Both the position numbers and the translations under genes were made by a program. Of a DNA stretch of 64,000 nucleotides, positions 43,494-55,423 are shown one piece after another (position 1 is the first letter of the stretch; the number at the start of each line of letters is the position of its first letter). The notes below the pieces were generated by a model. The model searched no databases, had not been told where the DNA came from, and was given only the letters and a program-made list of their open reading frames with translations. The stretch is from Sipunculus nudus (taxonomy: Eukaryota > Annelida > Sipuncula > Golfingiida > Sipunculidae). Location of the stretch: NCBI GenBank assembly GCA_026874595.1, contig CM049317.1, positions 44,912,401 through 44,976,400 on the forward strand, given 5' to 3'.

Positions 43494-44030
43494 GCATGAC
43501 CATCAAGAAATCAATTTTTTATTGTTAATTATTTTTTAATATATTGCTCTGGTATATATCAGAACTCATTTTGCCCACGTATTATACGGTCTGCCCGATG
43601 CAAACGATGTCAACGCATCCAACTGCATTTTTCCAAACGTTTCCCCGTAAATTTTTGAACGTCCAAGCACACCTGCTCTCTTTACAATCTCACTCTTGGA
43701 GCGGACACGTGGTTTTTGCAGTTGATCGTGCTAATATAGAGGTATTTCGAAAATATACATGAACATCAAGAAATCTATATTTTGTTGATCGTAAATTAAC
43801 TTTTATCCTATTGCTCTCGCATTTCAGAACATGTTTTGCCCTCATATTACGGTCTGCCCGATGTAAACGATGTCAGTGTCATCCAACTACATTTTTCCAA
43901 ACGTATCCCCGTGAATTTTGGAACGTCCAAGCTCGCTTGCTCTCTTTACAAATGCCTCGCTCTTTGGTGGGGATACCTGCGGTTTTGCAGAAGATTGCGC
44001 TAATACAGCAGGATATCCAAGGGTTTCAAA
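43494..44030. repeat. ~260 bp tandem duplication
   Basis: The units at 43494-43751 and 43752-44030 share 'CATCAAGAAATC', 'ATTACGGTCTGCCCGATG(C/T)AAACGATGTCA' (with an inserted AT in copy 1) and 'TTTTTCCAAACGT(T/A)TCCCCGT'. Also shared are 'GAACGTCCAAGC' and 'TTTTGCAG'. Frames of 60-95 codons on the plus strand come from both copies and look non-coding. Confidence 0.85.
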
Positions 44031-44234
44031 GTGGATACTGGTCACTCTCGCGGCTTACACCTTCGTGCGTCTCCTGTCGTGCGTTGTCTGTACGTTAACC
44101 ATAGTTATCTAAAAAATGACAGGAGCTATATAAGCATCACCAAATCTTTTGCAAATAATCAGTCATCCAAAAAACTATATCGGATTTTGTTTATTTTTTT
44201 TCTAACTGCATTTTCTTAGATTTTATAGGGAAAA

Positions 44235-45075
44235 AGCTAAAAAGCTTGAAAAATCTTCTTCTCCGAAACTGTCCAGCCAAATTGTCCAGTATTTCACAGA
44301 TATAATCCCTTGAACAATCTTTCTCACGTTTGTTCGAATGGTTTAAGTTCGGGGATTTTTGGCCGAGATACAGGAGGTTGAACTTTGTTAACTGTGCAAA
44401 AAAGCATATTAAAATTTAAATATCAGAAACGGCTGTAGCTATCATCACCAAATTTTATGCCAATGTGGGTCACATTTGTCATATCTGAAATTGAGGTATT
44501 GGTGGCGCCACCTGCATCGGCCTTTTTTGTACAGGGTCATCAGTGCCTGTATCACACTGAGGGCTACAAAAAACGTCTTTTCTGAAACCATATGGCCAAA
44601 ATGTTTAATATCGCAAAGAAAAAAATCCTAGGGTATTGCTTTCTGAAGTGTGTTCAAATGGTCTCTTTTCAGTGACTTTTGGCTAAATTATTGGAAGCTG
44701 AATTTAGTCATATGCCATAACAGCCCATTTTAGCTTAGTGGCTACAACGATCTTCTTCTCAAAAACCACTGGGCCAAATTCTTTAATCTCACCCATTAAT
44801 TATCCTCAGATGTTGATAATTCAAGTTTGTTCAAATGGTTTTTGTTCAGTGCTTTTTGGCCGAGTTACGGGAAGCTGAACTGAGCCAGTTTGCTGTATTG
44901 TCCTATATGAGTTATAAACCTGCGAAACGTTTTTCGACTGATGCCACTGAAGCCAGTTTGTTAAATATTTTACAAGAATGATTCCTACAATAATTCTTAT
45001 AATAATTGTCATTAATGGTTCCACATGAACGATTTTTGGCTGAATTATAGAGATTGAATTGAGTCATTTTACCAA
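44235..45075. repeat. Diverged ~160 bp repeat, four units
   Basis: Units near 44235, 44561, 44739 and 44917 each contain 'TCTTCTTCTC(C/A)(G/A)AAAC'-like, 'GTTCAAATGGT', 'TTTTTGGC(C/T)GA' and 'GAAGCTGAA' phrases. A TGGTGGCGCCACCTG module lies at 44509, linking it to the other arrays. Confidence 0.7.
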
Positions 45076-45619
45076 AGATGTTAGCTGTGTGATGCTGTTA
45101 CATCTAGCCTGGCACCAGTTTATCAGCATCTATTACATCATGCCATTAGACATTTAGATTTCAGGTTATCTTTGGTTAATATTGACAAGAAAGTTTTTTT
45201 AAAAGCTTTTAAAAAATTCAGATTTTTGATTTGTGTTATTCATTATACCAGGTAATGTTACAATCATGGATATTTAGCTCTCTGTGGCTATATAAAGACA
45301 ACTGTACATGGATTTATAAATTATTGGTATCCCTACTCAACTTAATTCAAGAATTTGCCATCAATGGGATATATCTGTATTTTAAATTTGCATTCAGTAT
45401 GCATCCGTAATAATTTTACATATATTCCTGATTTCTTTTTTATAAAAATTCAGCTGAAAAGCATTTTGTATTGTAAAATAAATTTCAAAGTTATTTCAAG
45501 TAGGGACCACTTTTGTGTTCAGATGGCAGCACTTGGTTTACCATTGGCAGATTTCCAGTGCCTTGATGTTGGTCATAAGCCAAGATGATGTCAGCTCTAT
45601 AAATAGTTTTAGCTCAGTG

Positions 45620-45895
45620 CCATGATTGGAAGAAGTGCAGCCAGGTATAGGTCAAGAGTTAACTCAGTGCAGTAGCTGCATTCTATTTATAGCTTGGCAG
45701 ACTGCTCACTGCATCATATTTGGCACCAAAGTTCAGCCTGAATCTATTTATAGCTTTGGCAGACTGCCAACTGAGTCAGATTATGCAACAGGTCAAGAGT
45801 TCACTCAGTGCAGCCAGGTACAGGTCAAAAGTTCACTCAGTCTAGCCAGGTGCAGGTCAAGAGTTCACTCAGTGCAGTAGCTTGAGGCAGCAATT
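45620..45895. repeat. ~35 bp minisatellite
   Basis: 'CAGCCAGGTACAGGTCAA' followed by 'GAGTTCACTCAGTG' recurs with small changes at least four times, along with a duplicated 'CTATTTATAGCTT(T)GGCAGACTGC'. Confidence 0.8.
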
Positions 45896-45974
45896 TGTCA
45901 CAGGTCACTCAGGGGCAACTGCCTTACTCACCTTAGCCTTGTCAGCCCAGTGCATCAAACTCTGGGGAAGTTTG

Positions 45975-46290
45975 ATGTATTGGACTGATATTTTGACCTG
46001 TCTATGCGTCTTTGATGGTATTCTCATTTACAAGACAGGTGGTGCCACGTACATTTACTTTTTGCACTGTGTATGTGCCTGCTTATTTCTGCTGAGGAAT
46101 TTGATATATCAGCCTGAAATTGGGCATATTTATACATATCGAATAGTTTTGTCGTATACAAGACTGGTGGTGCCACCTACAATATTTTTTGCACAATGTG
46201 GGCCCCTGCTTATTTCTCAGGAGGGGTTTGATATATCAGTCTGAAAATTGGCATATGTGTATATCTCTGATAGCTTCGAAGTAAATGATG
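45975..46290. repeat. ~140 bp tandem repeat with TGGTGGTGCCAC module
   Basis: Copies share 'ACAAGAC(A/T)GGTGGTGCCAC', 'TTTGCAC', 'CCTGCTTATTTCT' and 'TTTGATATATCAG(C/T)CTGAAA'. Frames on the plus strand here (45882-46244) are repeat-derived. Confidence 0.75.
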
Positions 46291-46886
46291 GCCCAGCATT
46301 GAAGCATTATACCTGGTGTATTTCCTAATGCAAAGGTTCGCATTAGGCCTGTAGGCCTTGTTTTTTTTTTTGCGGATATTCTCTGAGCTCGAGTAAAGGA
46401 AGTTATCCGAACATGTCCATGAAAATGTTTGTACCTGAGGACTGGCTTGCACGTGTTCTTTGATTTTGGCGGGAAAATGAATTTCCCCAGGGAGAAAGTG
46501 GGGCCTGGCGATCGTGGGGCTGCAGCAATCAAGTTACAACATTACCGTTCTACGGCTGAACGCTGTTTATAGATATGGTAAACTTAATTGACAGATTTAT
46601 GGATAAAAAGATGCATGCTTTGCCATGTATAATACAGGCCTACGGGAGTGAACTCCGCTCGTAACGACATTTCTGTATAAGTATGCGGCAACAGCCGGCA
46701 AAAAAGTAGAGAATATACGGGCATGTAAATGAAGGCCTATTTATTTATTAATGTCATTTGAAATTTGGATGGGTATTAAAACGAATATAATTAATATAGG
46801 GTTTCTATTAACAATGAGAAAATGGTCTTATTTTTCACGGAAAAAAAGGTCTTACTTTTTGAAATTGAAAAGGCGCAAGAACCCTG

Positions 46887-47730
46887 TATACTGTTGGCTT
46901 CAGCCCATTTAATTAATCTTTCATTAAGAATTTTTGTGAATAACTTGCTAACAGTATTTAATAGTGAGATACCTCTGTAATTATTTGGATCATTGGTGGA
47001 GCCCTTTTTATATAATGAAAAAATAATGGCTTTAGACCATTCTGCTGGAAATTCACCTTTAGAATAAATAATATTAAAGAAACTTTCTAATAATGGTACT
47101 AAAAGAGTTTGGTTTTCTTTCAATATTTCAACAGTGATCCCATCTGGACCAGGAGCTTTACCACTTTTCATATCCAATAAAGTTTTCCTTATTTCCCCTT
47201 GGTTTATATCCATATTATTATTATTTAATAGTTCATCTGAGTTATCATCCTGAAAGTTATATTAATCAATGAACTTTTCAAAGTCCTTATCTAAAAATTT
47301 TAATTTTCTGTGAACAAACATTTAAAATATTTAACCCATTTATCTTTTGTAATGGTACTGCTTACATTCTTTCTCTTTGATACTTTAATCTTTCTAAACA
47401 AATCATTTAAAGTTCTACATTGTTGTAGATCCCTTATAAGTGAACGATTATATTTTATCTTATGCAATTTACATATTTCTTTAATTTTAATTTAGCTATT
47501 CTATATTCCATAAAAACAGTTTCACTGTTTGAGATTCTGAATTTATTCAAAGCTCTGTATTTTTCTCTCTTCGTATTTGTACATTCTTCTGTCCACCAAT
47601 TTGGCTGCTTGTATATTAATTTATTTGCCTTACCACAAGTTTTCTTTTCATAAGTTTGTATTGCTATGTACTCAAATAAATTTTGTAACAGAGAAGCACT
47701 ATTTTCAATATCACTTAACATATGGTCTTA
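46887..47730 (-). pseudogene. LINE reverse-transcriptase fragment
   Basis: Minus-strand pieces of a non-LTR ORF2. The upstream part (47721-47455) includes PNWWTEEC and KREKYRALNKF. A WVKYFKCLF-type segment follows near 47320. The RT start (47213-46889) carries KSGKAPGPDGITVEILK, FPAEWSKA and NNYRGISLLNTVSKLF. Frames change between the two parts. The RT is cut at NSI exactly where the hAT-like terminus begins, so the palm core (YxDD) is absent. It is older than the hAT insertion. Confidence 0.9.
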
Positions 47731-47754
47731 TTATACCTTGAATATTAACCATGG

Positions 47755-48000
47755 CTAGTTTTGTCAGTTCCCGAAAACTGGTGGCGCCACCTCTATATTT
47801 TCTAACTTTTATGATTTTTTTCTGTTTTTGAGACCATCAAATGACATCGTTAATATAATTATGTCAGTTTCTCAGCTGTAGTATCATCCATTGTCCTGCA
47901 ACCCAGCGTGGTTATTATGATTGGTATCTTTAGTTCCTGAAGACTGATGGCGCTACCTGTATTTTTTTATGCATTTTCCAATTTATTTTGCAACTGCCAA
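47755..48000. repeat. Two units of the TGGCGCCACC repeat
   Basis: 'GTTCCCGAAAACTGGTGGCGCCACCT' and 'GTTCCTGAAGACTGATGGCGCTACCT' are about 175 bp apart. Each is followed by 'ATTTT' and a T-rich stretch. Confidence 0.65.
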
Positions 48001-48002
48001 AT

Positions 48003-49062
48003 TATATTAATACTGTAAGATACGCAACTGTGGTTTCATCTGTGTCATGAAACGTGATCGGAAGCTGCCACGAAGGCTGTACGAATTTACCTCGAATGCA
48101 GTCAGGACGCTCCCGGAATCGCCGCCGATTATGGACCAAACGTTAAAGAAGTTATACAGAATGCATCTAGAATGTAACACGAATGATCCGAGTGTTTCAA
48201 GAATGCCACTAAATACACCAGGAGGAAAACCTGAATCCCCCTTCAGTAACAAAAACTGGTTTGGTGTAAGTGGCTCAAGATTCCTATGGTCATCACTAGG
48301 GGGCGTACTTGGTCTGTCATTGAGAATTTTCTCAGATTCTGTATCAGTCTTATCTCTGCCTGTTTGTGCTGTTAACAACCATTTCAAAACTTTTTTTGTG
48401 AGCTCTACCACCATAGGCTCCCAAATTCCACCCATGTGACGTGCTGTTGGGGGGGATGAAAATGCCACTCAATTTCACTTTGTCACAAATAATCAAGTTT
48501 ATCTGATGATTCCGCAGCTGCAGAGACTTGCGCAGTTCACTATCACCCCTTTTAAAATATGTACCATTATCACTGAAAATGCTCTCAGGCTTACAAAGCC
48601 TACTTATAAATCTCATCAGTGCATTTAGAAACGAAATTTCAATATGAACTGTGAAACATGTATACAGACATCCATAACGCTTTACAAGGCTGCTTCTCTG
48701 TTTCACTTCTACTGGCCAAAAATAGTCATCACCTGTATATGTAAATGGATGTTTATCTGGAGTTAATCCCTCAACTAGTAAAGGAGCCATTTACTGTTGA
48801 CCACTAAGTGCATTTCTTTTCTGGCAATCAAATCAGTTTCTAAGCACTCCTTTAATAGCTGTATGACCTTGATCCAATAATTCTATCTCACTAATGCAAG
48901 TACATGCTCTATACCTGAGAATCCTGCCAGTCTATGATAATGCTGTATTATCAAGCTGGTAACATGATGCTTGTATGGCAAAACAGTTGGAAGTGTAGCA
49001 GCATAGCTTATGTCTGCTCTCTCTTTGCGAACACCCACTCTATAAAAAATAGCCAGAACCTT
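48003..49062 (-). pseudogene. BEL/Pao retrotransposon integrase remnant, frameshifted
   Basis: Reading leftwards there is first a decayed zinc-binding integrase region (about 49040-48800), with YAATLPTVLPYKHHVTSLII and GIEHVLAL but in-frame stops. The core follows at 48790-48440 with MAPLLVEGLTPDKHPFTYTG, DYF, VKRYGCLYTCF and IFSDNGTYFK. A second frame (48468-48007) then carries PPTARHMGGIWEPMV, ILNDRP and LEPLTPNQFLLL. The three acidic positions of the DDE core can be recognised, but they are split between frames. At least one Cys of the zinc region is a stop. No gag, protease, RT or LTR is visible, so it is a dead fragment. Confidence 0.9.
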
Positions 49063-49064
49063 CT

Positions 49065-49418
49065 TTGGAGCTTGAACTGAATTTTTACAGACAGCACCAC
49101 AGGGGAGCCAGTTTGGAAGAACACAGACTTATTTTCCATTCCATGGAAAAGGGGACAAGGAAAATGTTCCCGCAGGTAGAGAGGCTCCTGAGGCTGCTGT
49201 TGGTATCACCAAGTAGTTCCTGTGCAGCTGAGAGGTCCTTCAGTGCCCTTAGGAGGTTAAAGACATGGCTGCGTTCCACCATGACGCAGAGCAGGTTAAA
49301 CCATGTTATGATCTGTCATGTTCACAAGAAACGTCTTGGGGAAGTGTCTTGTCAGCAGATAGCGGAGGAATTTGTAAACGCGAAAGATTATCGAATGCAA
49401 GTTTTTGGTAAATTCTAA
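49065..49418 (+). pseudogene. hAT transposase C-terminal fragment (ZMYM1-like dimerisation domain)
   Basis: 117 codons ending in TAA. The core FPQVERLLRLLLVSPSSSCA, then AERSFSALRRLKTWLRSTM, then RLNHVMICHVH, is the conserved hAT C-terminal dimerisation region. The DDE catalytic part and zinc finger are missing: homology starts near residue 34 and the BEL/Pao fragment abuts on the left. AATAAA lies at 49771. A typical hAT end is found downstream at 50683. Confidence 0.88.
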
Positions 49419-50644
49419 AAGTGAAACAACTAGTGTATTGCGTGTATTGCACGGACAACTGATGATCCAATCATGTAACAGACGTCTTGACTCAATAGAC
49501 ATCTGAGGAATAGTTTCTCAGTTATTGTAATAAGACATGTCTTCTAGATAACAGTAGCGAGGAACATTTCCGAGCATTCAACATTTGAAACTTCAAATAT
49601 GTTTTAGTCATCATTATCTTTTGCATGACTTCATGATTAAAAACTTCATGGTCTGATCGCGTCTCAATTTTATTTATAACTGTGAATATTTATTTTTGTC
49701 AAGCCTAATCTGTCATTAATGTACCAACTGATTATTGTGATCCAAGCTTCATAATTTAAAAGACTGTCTGAATAAAAAGCTGCCATTTTATTTCATTTGA
49801 GAACTTATACAGGAGCTACGCCGTCATCCACGTCGGCATCATTTTTAGCTCGAGTAAAAATCTAAAACTTTTATAATTCAGTAACTATGTATTTCTTTTT
49901 TTCACTGTTTTTTCCTTCAGATTAAATTTTCAACAGACACCCGTTTAACTTGACAGTTCTCATTTGTATTTGACATCTGTGAATGTTACTGGATGGTTAA
50001 ATCTAAAAGATAAAGATATACACGTGGTGATCAGCAATATCAGTTGATGAAAGGCTGTTAAACAGAGACACTAAACTTTACGTATATCATTACATTAACT
50101 AAATAGTTGCTAATCTTTAACCATGCAGCTTTTCTTTCTTCCAATTCATGCAACAGATCAATATATCAGTTATACTGAGCATCTTTATCCGGTATCTGCT
50201 TCGTTTTCCTATTGTCCCATAGGCCTTCAGTGGAAAAGGCAAGCTGCTTTGTGGCCCTTATTTAATGTCTCATTTAGTTAGTGACTAAAATAATGAAAAA
50301 AAATATTTGCACAGGCCTTTTAAAATACTTCAGTAATTTAACATCCATTAAATTATATTTCAAGAAAACTTGCATATAACGTCATGATTTTCAGACGCCC
50401 CCCCCCACACACACACACATTGTAAAAGGAAATTGCGCCCCTTCCCAGCAGAGTGTATAGAAAAATTTGAATGCTGTCTTAAAGGAGCAAACCACACTGC
50501 TGTTCATTAATACCCTCAAGTTATGAATGAGAAGGTAATTAACTGTGGATGCCTTAATCTAATTGCTAATGAAAAAAGAAATATGAAAATTAATCACGAA
50601 TAAATAGGAAAGAAATATATAAAATGAGAGGTTTTACGGTTCAA
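49419..50644. other. 3' non-coding part of the hAT remnant
   Basis: AT-rich, with AATAAA at 49771, poly-C and (CA)n at about 50399-50420. No gene seen. Confidence 0.5.
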
Positions 50645-50683
50645 GGGGGGGGGGGGGGGGCGCACCCTCTTGATCCGCCACTA
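50645..50683. mobile_element. Right terminus of an hAT element
   Basis: A G run followed by CGCACCCTCTTGATCCGCCACTA. Reversed, it reads TAGTGGCGGATCAAGAGGGTGCGCCC, the usual CAGTGGCGGATC type of hAT end with one changed base. It probably ends the element whose transposase tail is at 49065-49418. The 8-mer outside is CCTTAAGT; I did not find its partner. Confidence 0.65.
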
Positions 50684-50691
50684 CCTTAAGT

Positions 50692-52100
50692 GCGTTCTTC
50701 GCTGAAGATTGTAACGGCACTCTCACAGCAAGTAAGCTGGTCATAGACTCTCTGTCAGAGGGCCGGAATGGCGTTATCACAATGTAGTCAGAATATTTAG
50801 AATATACTTCGAATATCCAGTATACAATATACACAATGTACACAGTACAATGAACGCAGAATTTTCATTCCGACGGCATTCCGGATCATACCGCCTCTGT
50901 TCAGACGGAGGTTCAAAGTTTAAAAAATCCGTGAAATATTTTTGAGTTATCTTGTGTACAAGTTTGTCTATGGCGGCGGCGCGACCGTGCTTGAGCCATA
51001 TTATCCAATGACTGCTCAGTCCCTGGTATACAATAATTATTCATTAATAAATGAATATATCGGTACATGAAATTATTATACATGAAATTGTTTTCATATA
51101 GAAAATATACGAGTCATTGTAAACCCTGGAAAAATGAAGACCACAAAATCATCCCAGATAAACGTCCCCATGGCCAAAAAAGAAAGATATGATTGGTGGC
51201 GGAAACGAGCTACATAGGCGGCTAAAATTCTGAGATGATGAGGGGTCGATACTTAAGCAGCAAGGTACATTTAATATTATATATTTTTGTTTCATTTAAT
51301 TTTTATTATATCTTTAAATATGTTCTTTTTCAATTTAATGTGCTGTAAATATAGGCTGAACCTTTTATTTACCACAGTTCTCTTTTCAAGAAAACTGCGA
51401 TCTCGATCAAATCGTGCATGATACTGGCTACAATAATAACATTTATCAGCAACGTGTACTTTTCCATTCTGTATTAAACAAATTTCAACGTTTTGTTCAT
51501 ACTCCAGCTTTTCTTTAATTTCTTTTTTCTTTCATTTACTTTTCTCTTTATTCATTAGATTCCCCAAAAGTTTCTTTGTCTTCAGCAAAATTAAGTTCCA
51601 ACCTACTAACAATAGACACCATGACTAACAAAAGATAAAAAGAGGTTGGAGTGCCAGCATTACCATTGCTCGTCCGGCTGCAGGTTGCCTCGGCGGATGC
51701 TTGCGACGAATGAAACCTCTCTGAAGGAAGCAGCGATGACTACTGAGGAGGCAACAGGGATTGTTGCTGGATCATGTCCAACCTACGACATTCCACAAGG
51801 TGACAGAGTTCGACATGGTGACTGGTTGATTTCGGGTATCAGGCTAGTCAGCCAGCCTCCAATTATTGCCCTTGTTCATGTCTTTATATGCTCTCACTCC
51901 TTCTTCGACCTTCCATTCTTTTCTGCAGTATCTCGGTGTATGTTTTGCATCCTGGGCAGCAGCAGACTTTTTCATCTTGGTTTGGCAGCTTCAATGTTTT
52001 ATCACTGGAGCCCAAAGAGCCTCCACAGCTTCCACTTCCTCGTTGTTATCTATTCTGACAAACTTGGTTGCCACCGGCATCTTGCTTCTGTTCCTAAAAC
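50692..52100. other. Intergenic, mostly unassigned
   Basis: No gene supported. Part of the 241-codon plus frame 51646-52371 lies here. It is Ser/His/Phe-rich, without a domain, and antisense to the MADF remnant. Confidence 0.4.
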
Positions 52101-52380
52101 CTTTCTAACTCTGGGCCTTCATCACTGGTCACCCCACAAAGCAAAGGACATTCGGTATCTTTATCGGCTCGTTTTTATTTTTCGCCGTCCCATATCGGGT
52201 ATGCATTCTGTTGTACCAGGCTTTGAGGTCATTCGGTCAAACCGTATGCAATCAGACAGCTCTTTCCTCAAGGCCTTATTGTACAGGACCTCGTTTCCCT
52301 TCACCAACTCAACCGTGTCCGCCTTTTGGTTTGTGAGACTGAGCTTGGGCCGTTGTCTGGGCACCACATGAGAAAGATTC
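52100..52380 (-). pseudogene. MADF-domain remnant, frameshifted
   Basis: On the minus strand the frame from 52367 reads VELVKGNEVLYNKAL, the first helix of a MADF (Myb/SANT-like) domain. After a frame change near 52245, a second frame reads NDLKAWYNRMHTRYGT, the third helix. MADF proteins bind DNA; many copies in animal genomes come from two-gene PIF/Harbinger-type transposons. Stops follow in all frames. The transposon origin is inferred. Confidence 0.6.
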
Positions 52381-53000
52381 TAGGAGCCTTCTGAAATCTC
52401 AAAAATGGGGTCAGCCTAGTTTGATAACCATGGAGTTCTGGCTTATGAAAGATTAATTTGCTGGACGAGACTGATGCCGAGGCCCGTTTTACAACCCCTT
52501 TATGTCAGTCGCCCTGTTTGAGCACAATTGTTGTGAATCGTCCTCTTGATACATGGTTCATTCATCGTGAACCTGGTTCAACCATCAACCGTGGCTGATC
52601 ACCAAAGACCACTTTTATATTAACAATATCTAAATCGTACTCCAAAGGAGAATTTATGACAGCAGCTTAATGTCCCTATGGTTAGCAGGCAGAAGTATGT
52701 GCACTAGTGCAGCCTGAAGTTCTTTGAACTAGGTTTACAGGCGCCTTCCTTTTGAATGAGCTTCTGGACCCACTCACAAAATTCCTCCTAATTGAAATCA
52801 CATGGTACAGTTATTTCTGTACACAAGCCACAAAACGTTTGATCCGCTTCTGTTCCCAATTTATAATTTCACTATGAAAGTTAGTCTTGTTTACAAAGAA
52901 AGATTAAAGCACCCTTCAGATATCTGGTAATGTGTAAAGAGCAATTTAGGGCCTATACATATGACATAGGGAGGTCCAACAAAGAACAGAATTCCAAAGT
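52381..53000. other. Intergenic, nothing assigned
   Basis: No gene or clear repeat seen. Confidence 0.4.
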
Positions 53001-53935
53001 ACAATATAGCATCACAATTTATTCAAATCTGTACAGATACGCCATGAAGCATTTCATACGGGGCACACAGTACAAAGTGTTATGGCAGTGAGTTCTAAAG
53101 AAACACAGATGTATAGTTTATATAAGACTCGTGAGATTGTACTAGTAAACTGATACAGAAGGCTGGTGGGCAGACACCACCGTCTCCAGGACGTTTCCCA
53201 CCACAGTGCACATTCCTATAGTGTTTCCGTTTCGTCTACATGTGGACAGTTGACCAGTGTACACAAGGGTGAACACTAAATGAACAAGATAAGCAAGCAC
53301 TTTGGTTTGAATAGAAAAGCTGTAAGGTGTTAAGAAAAGAAATTTGTACTTTCCTATAATCCCCCTGACCTGATCGAACGATTCTCATTTTACATGAGTC
53401 CTCTGAAAGCATTCTCTTGGGGTCAAGAGGTCACATGAATACAATGTGATAAAATTCTACCTCACTTCCCTGTAATGCCAAGTAGTTCTATTAGAGACCT
53501 TCGCGTGGACAAAATGACATTTGATGTCAATACTTAAGCAAGGGGTCAATAGAGCATTTACCGTGAATCTATAAATAGCACATCCCTTTTGATCACAGCA
53601 GAGATCCATCAGTTTAAAGCTATATGGCCTTTACTTATTTTACAGTGTAAAATGAATATATCTATTTCTATATAGAAAACCCTTAACATTTCAAGGCATT
53701 ACGGTATATACATGTACGTTTTCATGTATATACACATAAAATGTGTACCTTTTCATCCTGAGCTTAGTTTGAACAGGGATGATCTTAGCATACGCTATCA
53801 CTTGTATTAGGACTGTGCAATATCCCTACGACGTCAGACCTCTGTAATATAGAAAGTTGGAACCCAATGTCTGGCGGCTTCAGGAACATTATAGACGTTG
53901 TGTTGTGCTCCTATACAACACACTAATATATTATG

Positions 53936-53952
53936 CGTATATATATATATAC

Positions 53953-54010
<58 letters not shown>
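53936..54010. repeat. (TA)n microsatellite
   Basis: TA tract with a few CATA and AATA interruptions at its left end. Confidence 0.96.
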
Positions 54011-54012
<2 letters not shown>

Positions 54013-54405
54013 CATTATAAGCCATCGGCTTAGAATATCTTGTGACATCACTCGTTTAACCGGAAGAATCAGAAATGGAAGCTTGTGACAAGTAAGTTAT
54101 CTAAATTCTGATCATCACCAACACAGAAATAGGAGAGATTATTCTTAAACAGAGCATTTCCTATCTATTTTCTAACTTACCGATCACTGAAGACACAGGA
54201 CGGTCATGATTAACAAACTGTGGGCATCATATTACGTTCATATATACATATTCTTGAATATTTCAGGAAGAAGAGGTTTAGTGACTTGCCTGCTTGCTTA
54301 TCACATTTAAATCTGAATATAGTGATTTATAGAATAATATTACTATTCGGAAACCAAGCCTAACCATTCATGATAGCGAGAAAACAGCACCATGGTCAAG
54401 GTGAT

Positions 54406-54790
54406 ATGAATAATTCATGAGGCCACATCATAGTGACATGAATTATCTGTAACGCCATGTCATAGTGACATGAATAATTCATGAGGCCACATCATAGTGA
54501 CATGAATTATCTGTAACGCCATGTCATAGTGACATGAATAATTCATGGGGCCAAATCATAATGACATGAATAATCTGTAACACCATGTCATGCGAAGTGA
54601 ATAATTCATGGGGCCACATCATAGTAACATGAATAATCTGTAACGCCATGTTATGGTGACATGAAAAATTTGTCGGGCAACCTGGTAAGATGAATAATTC
54701 ATAGGGCCATGTCATGGTCACATGATAAACCAAGGACGCCTTGTCATTTTGACACGAATTATTTAGTACACCATACGATGGTGGCACTAT
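54406..54790. repeat. 64 bp dimeric satellite (two 32 bp halves)
   Basis: Units start at 54406, 54470 and 54534, exactly 64 bp apart, then near 54597 with drift. Each has a half A, GACATGAATAATTCATGAGGCC..., and a half B, GACATGAATTATCTGTAACGCC.... Both halves end in CATCATAGT or GTCATAGT. CATGAATAATTCATG is palindromic except at its centre. The first two full units are almost identical; later ones decay. Frames on either strand are repeat-derived. Confidence 0.92.
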
Positions 54791-55423
54791 TCAGAAAGGT
54801 AACATGAAAAGGTCATTATACTTATCATGGCTTTATGATTCATTCATTACACCACATCATAATGACAATCAACATTAATCCTGCCAAACTATTTTGGCAT
54901 GAACCATTTCAACGCACGATGATCAAAATAACCCCTATCACAATTTGAAGGACTATATATTAAATGACGTCATGGTCACTACTATGTGGTACTTAAGGTG
55001 GACTTTGATATCTAAAGCGGCCACACCGGTATCTGATCAAACAATGCACTCTCGATTGAATAAATTATCATATACCTCTGGCGTAACACTGTCATATTGT
55101 AGAGCTGAATCAAATAGGCAAAAAACACCCAAAAACAGACGGCTTTTCCGCGTGATGATTTTTACGCAATCTGTTAATCTGTTAATACAGGCAAATTTGA
55201 TGGTGGGATAAGTATTACTTAGTTTCGTAAAACCATATCTAATAAAATCCACTGACTTCAAGCTCCCGTATTGATCAACTTTCATTCTTAAACTGGACAT
55301 AAGACGGCACATCGTTCACCACCTAAATAACACCTGTGTTCTAAAGATGTGACGGACAGACTGATTAACTCTAATAAGAGTGAAAATGGCATAAAGACCA
55401 TCATCAGAAATAAGGCAAAGTAA

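Larger units (their letters stand above)
41968..46886. mobile_element. Pair of hAT-like termini (CAGGGTTC(C/T)TGCGC) enclosing repeats
   Basis: CAGGGTTCCTGCGC at 41968 is inverted at 46886 (GCGCAAGAACCCTG). GGTCTTAC words follow the left tip and precede the right tip, and this subterminal style is known from hAT elements. The outside 8-mers (GACGTTTA and TATACTGT) do not match. The two ends may therefore belong to different copies, or a rearrangement has removed one flank. The right tip interrupts a LINE reverse-transcriptase frame. The interior is repeats and holds no transposase. Confidence 0.45.

Noticed and set aside
45882-46244. 120-codon plus frame
   Set aside because: Derived from a ~140 bp tandem repeat.
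51646-52371. 241-codon plus-strand frame
   Set aside because: Ser/His/Phe-rich without domain features, and antisense to a recognisable MADF remnant.
54406-54790. Regular palindromic repeats resembling a CRISPR array
   Set aside because: Contiguous satellite without unique spacers, in an animal genome with introns.
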